Shown here: piece by piece, positions 4,768 to 5,366 of the stretch | How positions within the stretch are numbered: the first letter of the stretch is position 1 | Layout: every line of letters starts with the position of its first letter | Notes under the pieces: model-generated | Database searches by the model: none | Seen by the model: the letters and a program-made list of their open reading frames with translations, nothing else | Told to the model about the DNA's origin: nothing | Position numbers and translations under genes: made by a program | From: Lachnospiraceae bacterium UBA7182 | Lineage (GTDB): Bacteria; Bacillota; Clostridia; Lachnospirales; Lachnospiraceae | NCBI GenBank assembly: GCA_002491115.1 | Contig: DKVI01000069.1 | Span: 1 to 5,366, forward strand | DNA length: 5,366 nt | Direction of reading: 5' to 3'

Positions 4768-5366
4768 TTGAAAACTGATACCGTTACAAAAGATTTTATA
4801 TCCTGCGCGGATATATTTGCGGATGTTTTTAATTATTACGTCTATGGCGGGCGGCAGGTAATCAGCCCGGAGCAGCTGAAAGAACGCGATCCTGTGGAGC
4901 TGGCGCTCCCTTATGGGGCGGACGGCGCGATGGTTCCGGTTCAGAGGTACCGGGATGTAGAGAAACTGTATACGGCCAGGACGGATGGAAAAGTAGAGTA
5001 TGTGCTTTTCGGGGTGGAAAATCAGGCTGAGATCCATTATGCCATGCCGGTGAAGAACAATCTGTATGACGCTTTGAAGTATGCCGGGCAGGTGGAGGCG
5101 GCGGCACGATCCCACAGGAAGGCCATGAGAAGCGGAGAGGGGAAGAAACCGGATGCCGGAGAATTTCTGGGAGGTTTCTGGAAAGAGGACAGGCTGATTC
5201 CCTCCGTGACTCTGACCATTTACTTCGGCTGTGAAGACTGGGACGGTCCCTTAAGCCTGCTTGATATGATGGAGGCGCCTGACCAGGAGATTTTGTCCTG
5301 TATGGATAATTATCATGTAAATCTGATTGCCCCGGCTCTGATGCCGGATGACGAGATTATGAAATT
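4768..5366 (+). CDS. Rpn-family recombination-promoting nuclease / putative transposase, N-terminal part (3' end outside window)
   Basis: The frame runs from TTG 4768 to the window end (199 codons and two bases) without a stop. It matches the N-terminal catalytic domain of the Rpn-like PD-(D/E)XK nucleases. It shows DTVTKDFISCADIFADVFNY at the start, then GGRQVISPEQL and ELALPYGADGAMVPVQRYRD. The core VLFGVENQAEIHYAMPVKN follows. Probable active-site residues are D63, E84 and Q86, the ExQ form of PD-(D/E)XK typical of Rpn proteins; all are present, so the visible part looks intact. YDALKYAGQVE and VTLTIYFGCEDWDGPLSLLDMM follow, as in full-length relatives, which end in an HTH-bearing tail like that at 1-325. 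The gene has its own promoter and ribosome binding site. The likely role is DNA cleavage that promotes recombination; no classical transposon ends are seen. Confidence 0.88.
   Translation, partial: MKTDTVTKDFISCADIFADVFNYYVYGGRQVISPEQLKERDPVELALPYGADGAMVPVQRYRDVEKLYTARTDGKVEYVLFGVENQAEIHYAMPVKNNLYDALKYAGQVEAAARSHRKAMRSGEGKKPDAGEFLGGFWKEDRLIPSVTLTIYFGCEDWDGPLSLLDMMEAPDQEILSCMDNYHVNLIAPALMPDDEIMK

Overview
The window looks like chromosomal DNA of a mid-GC Gram-positive gut Clostridium relative, most likely Lachnospiraceae. This is inferred from strong AGGAGG/AGGTGATC-type ribosome binding sites, TTG start use, a U-tract terminator, and a Rpn-type nuclease of the form common in that family. The assignment rests on style and protein family recognition, not on a database search. 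All supported genes lie on the + strand.

Layout: (1) positions 1-325 hold the 3' end of a Rpn-family (PD-(D/E)XK) recombination-promoting nuclease gene, followed by a strong hairpin terminator at 363-419. (2) Positions 454-678 hold a short C-terminal remnant of a larger, probably glycan-related protein. (3) Positions 679-4510 are a tight operon: a GT2 glycosyltransferase with a C-terminal Rossmann-like domain, an FkbM-type methyltransferase with an N-terminal Rossmann-like domain, and a Rossmann-plus-GT4 (GT-B) glycosyltransferase. The last is split into two adjacent reading frames at 3913-3919. (4) Positions 4511-4767 are a 257-base noncoding gap with a small inverted repeat and a good sigma-70-type promoter. 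(5) Positions 4768-5366 are the 5' part of a second Rpn-family gene, running off the window.

The middle genes can be read as a small glycan-building set: two sugar transferases and an O-methyltransferase that could extend and methyl-cap a surface or secreted glycan. No nucleotide-sugar synthesis, flippase or polymerase gene is visible, so the set is either part of a larger locus or a degraded one. Signs of degradation are the truncated first gene and the split last gene. The same kind of roughly 90-residue nucleotide-binding-like module appears in all three enzymes at different ends, and its second half seems to be what survives in the remnant. The whole set sits between two Rpn nuclease genes in the same orientation, which suggests a recombination-prone accessory island. 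I see no RNA gene, CRISPR array or classical insertion sequence.
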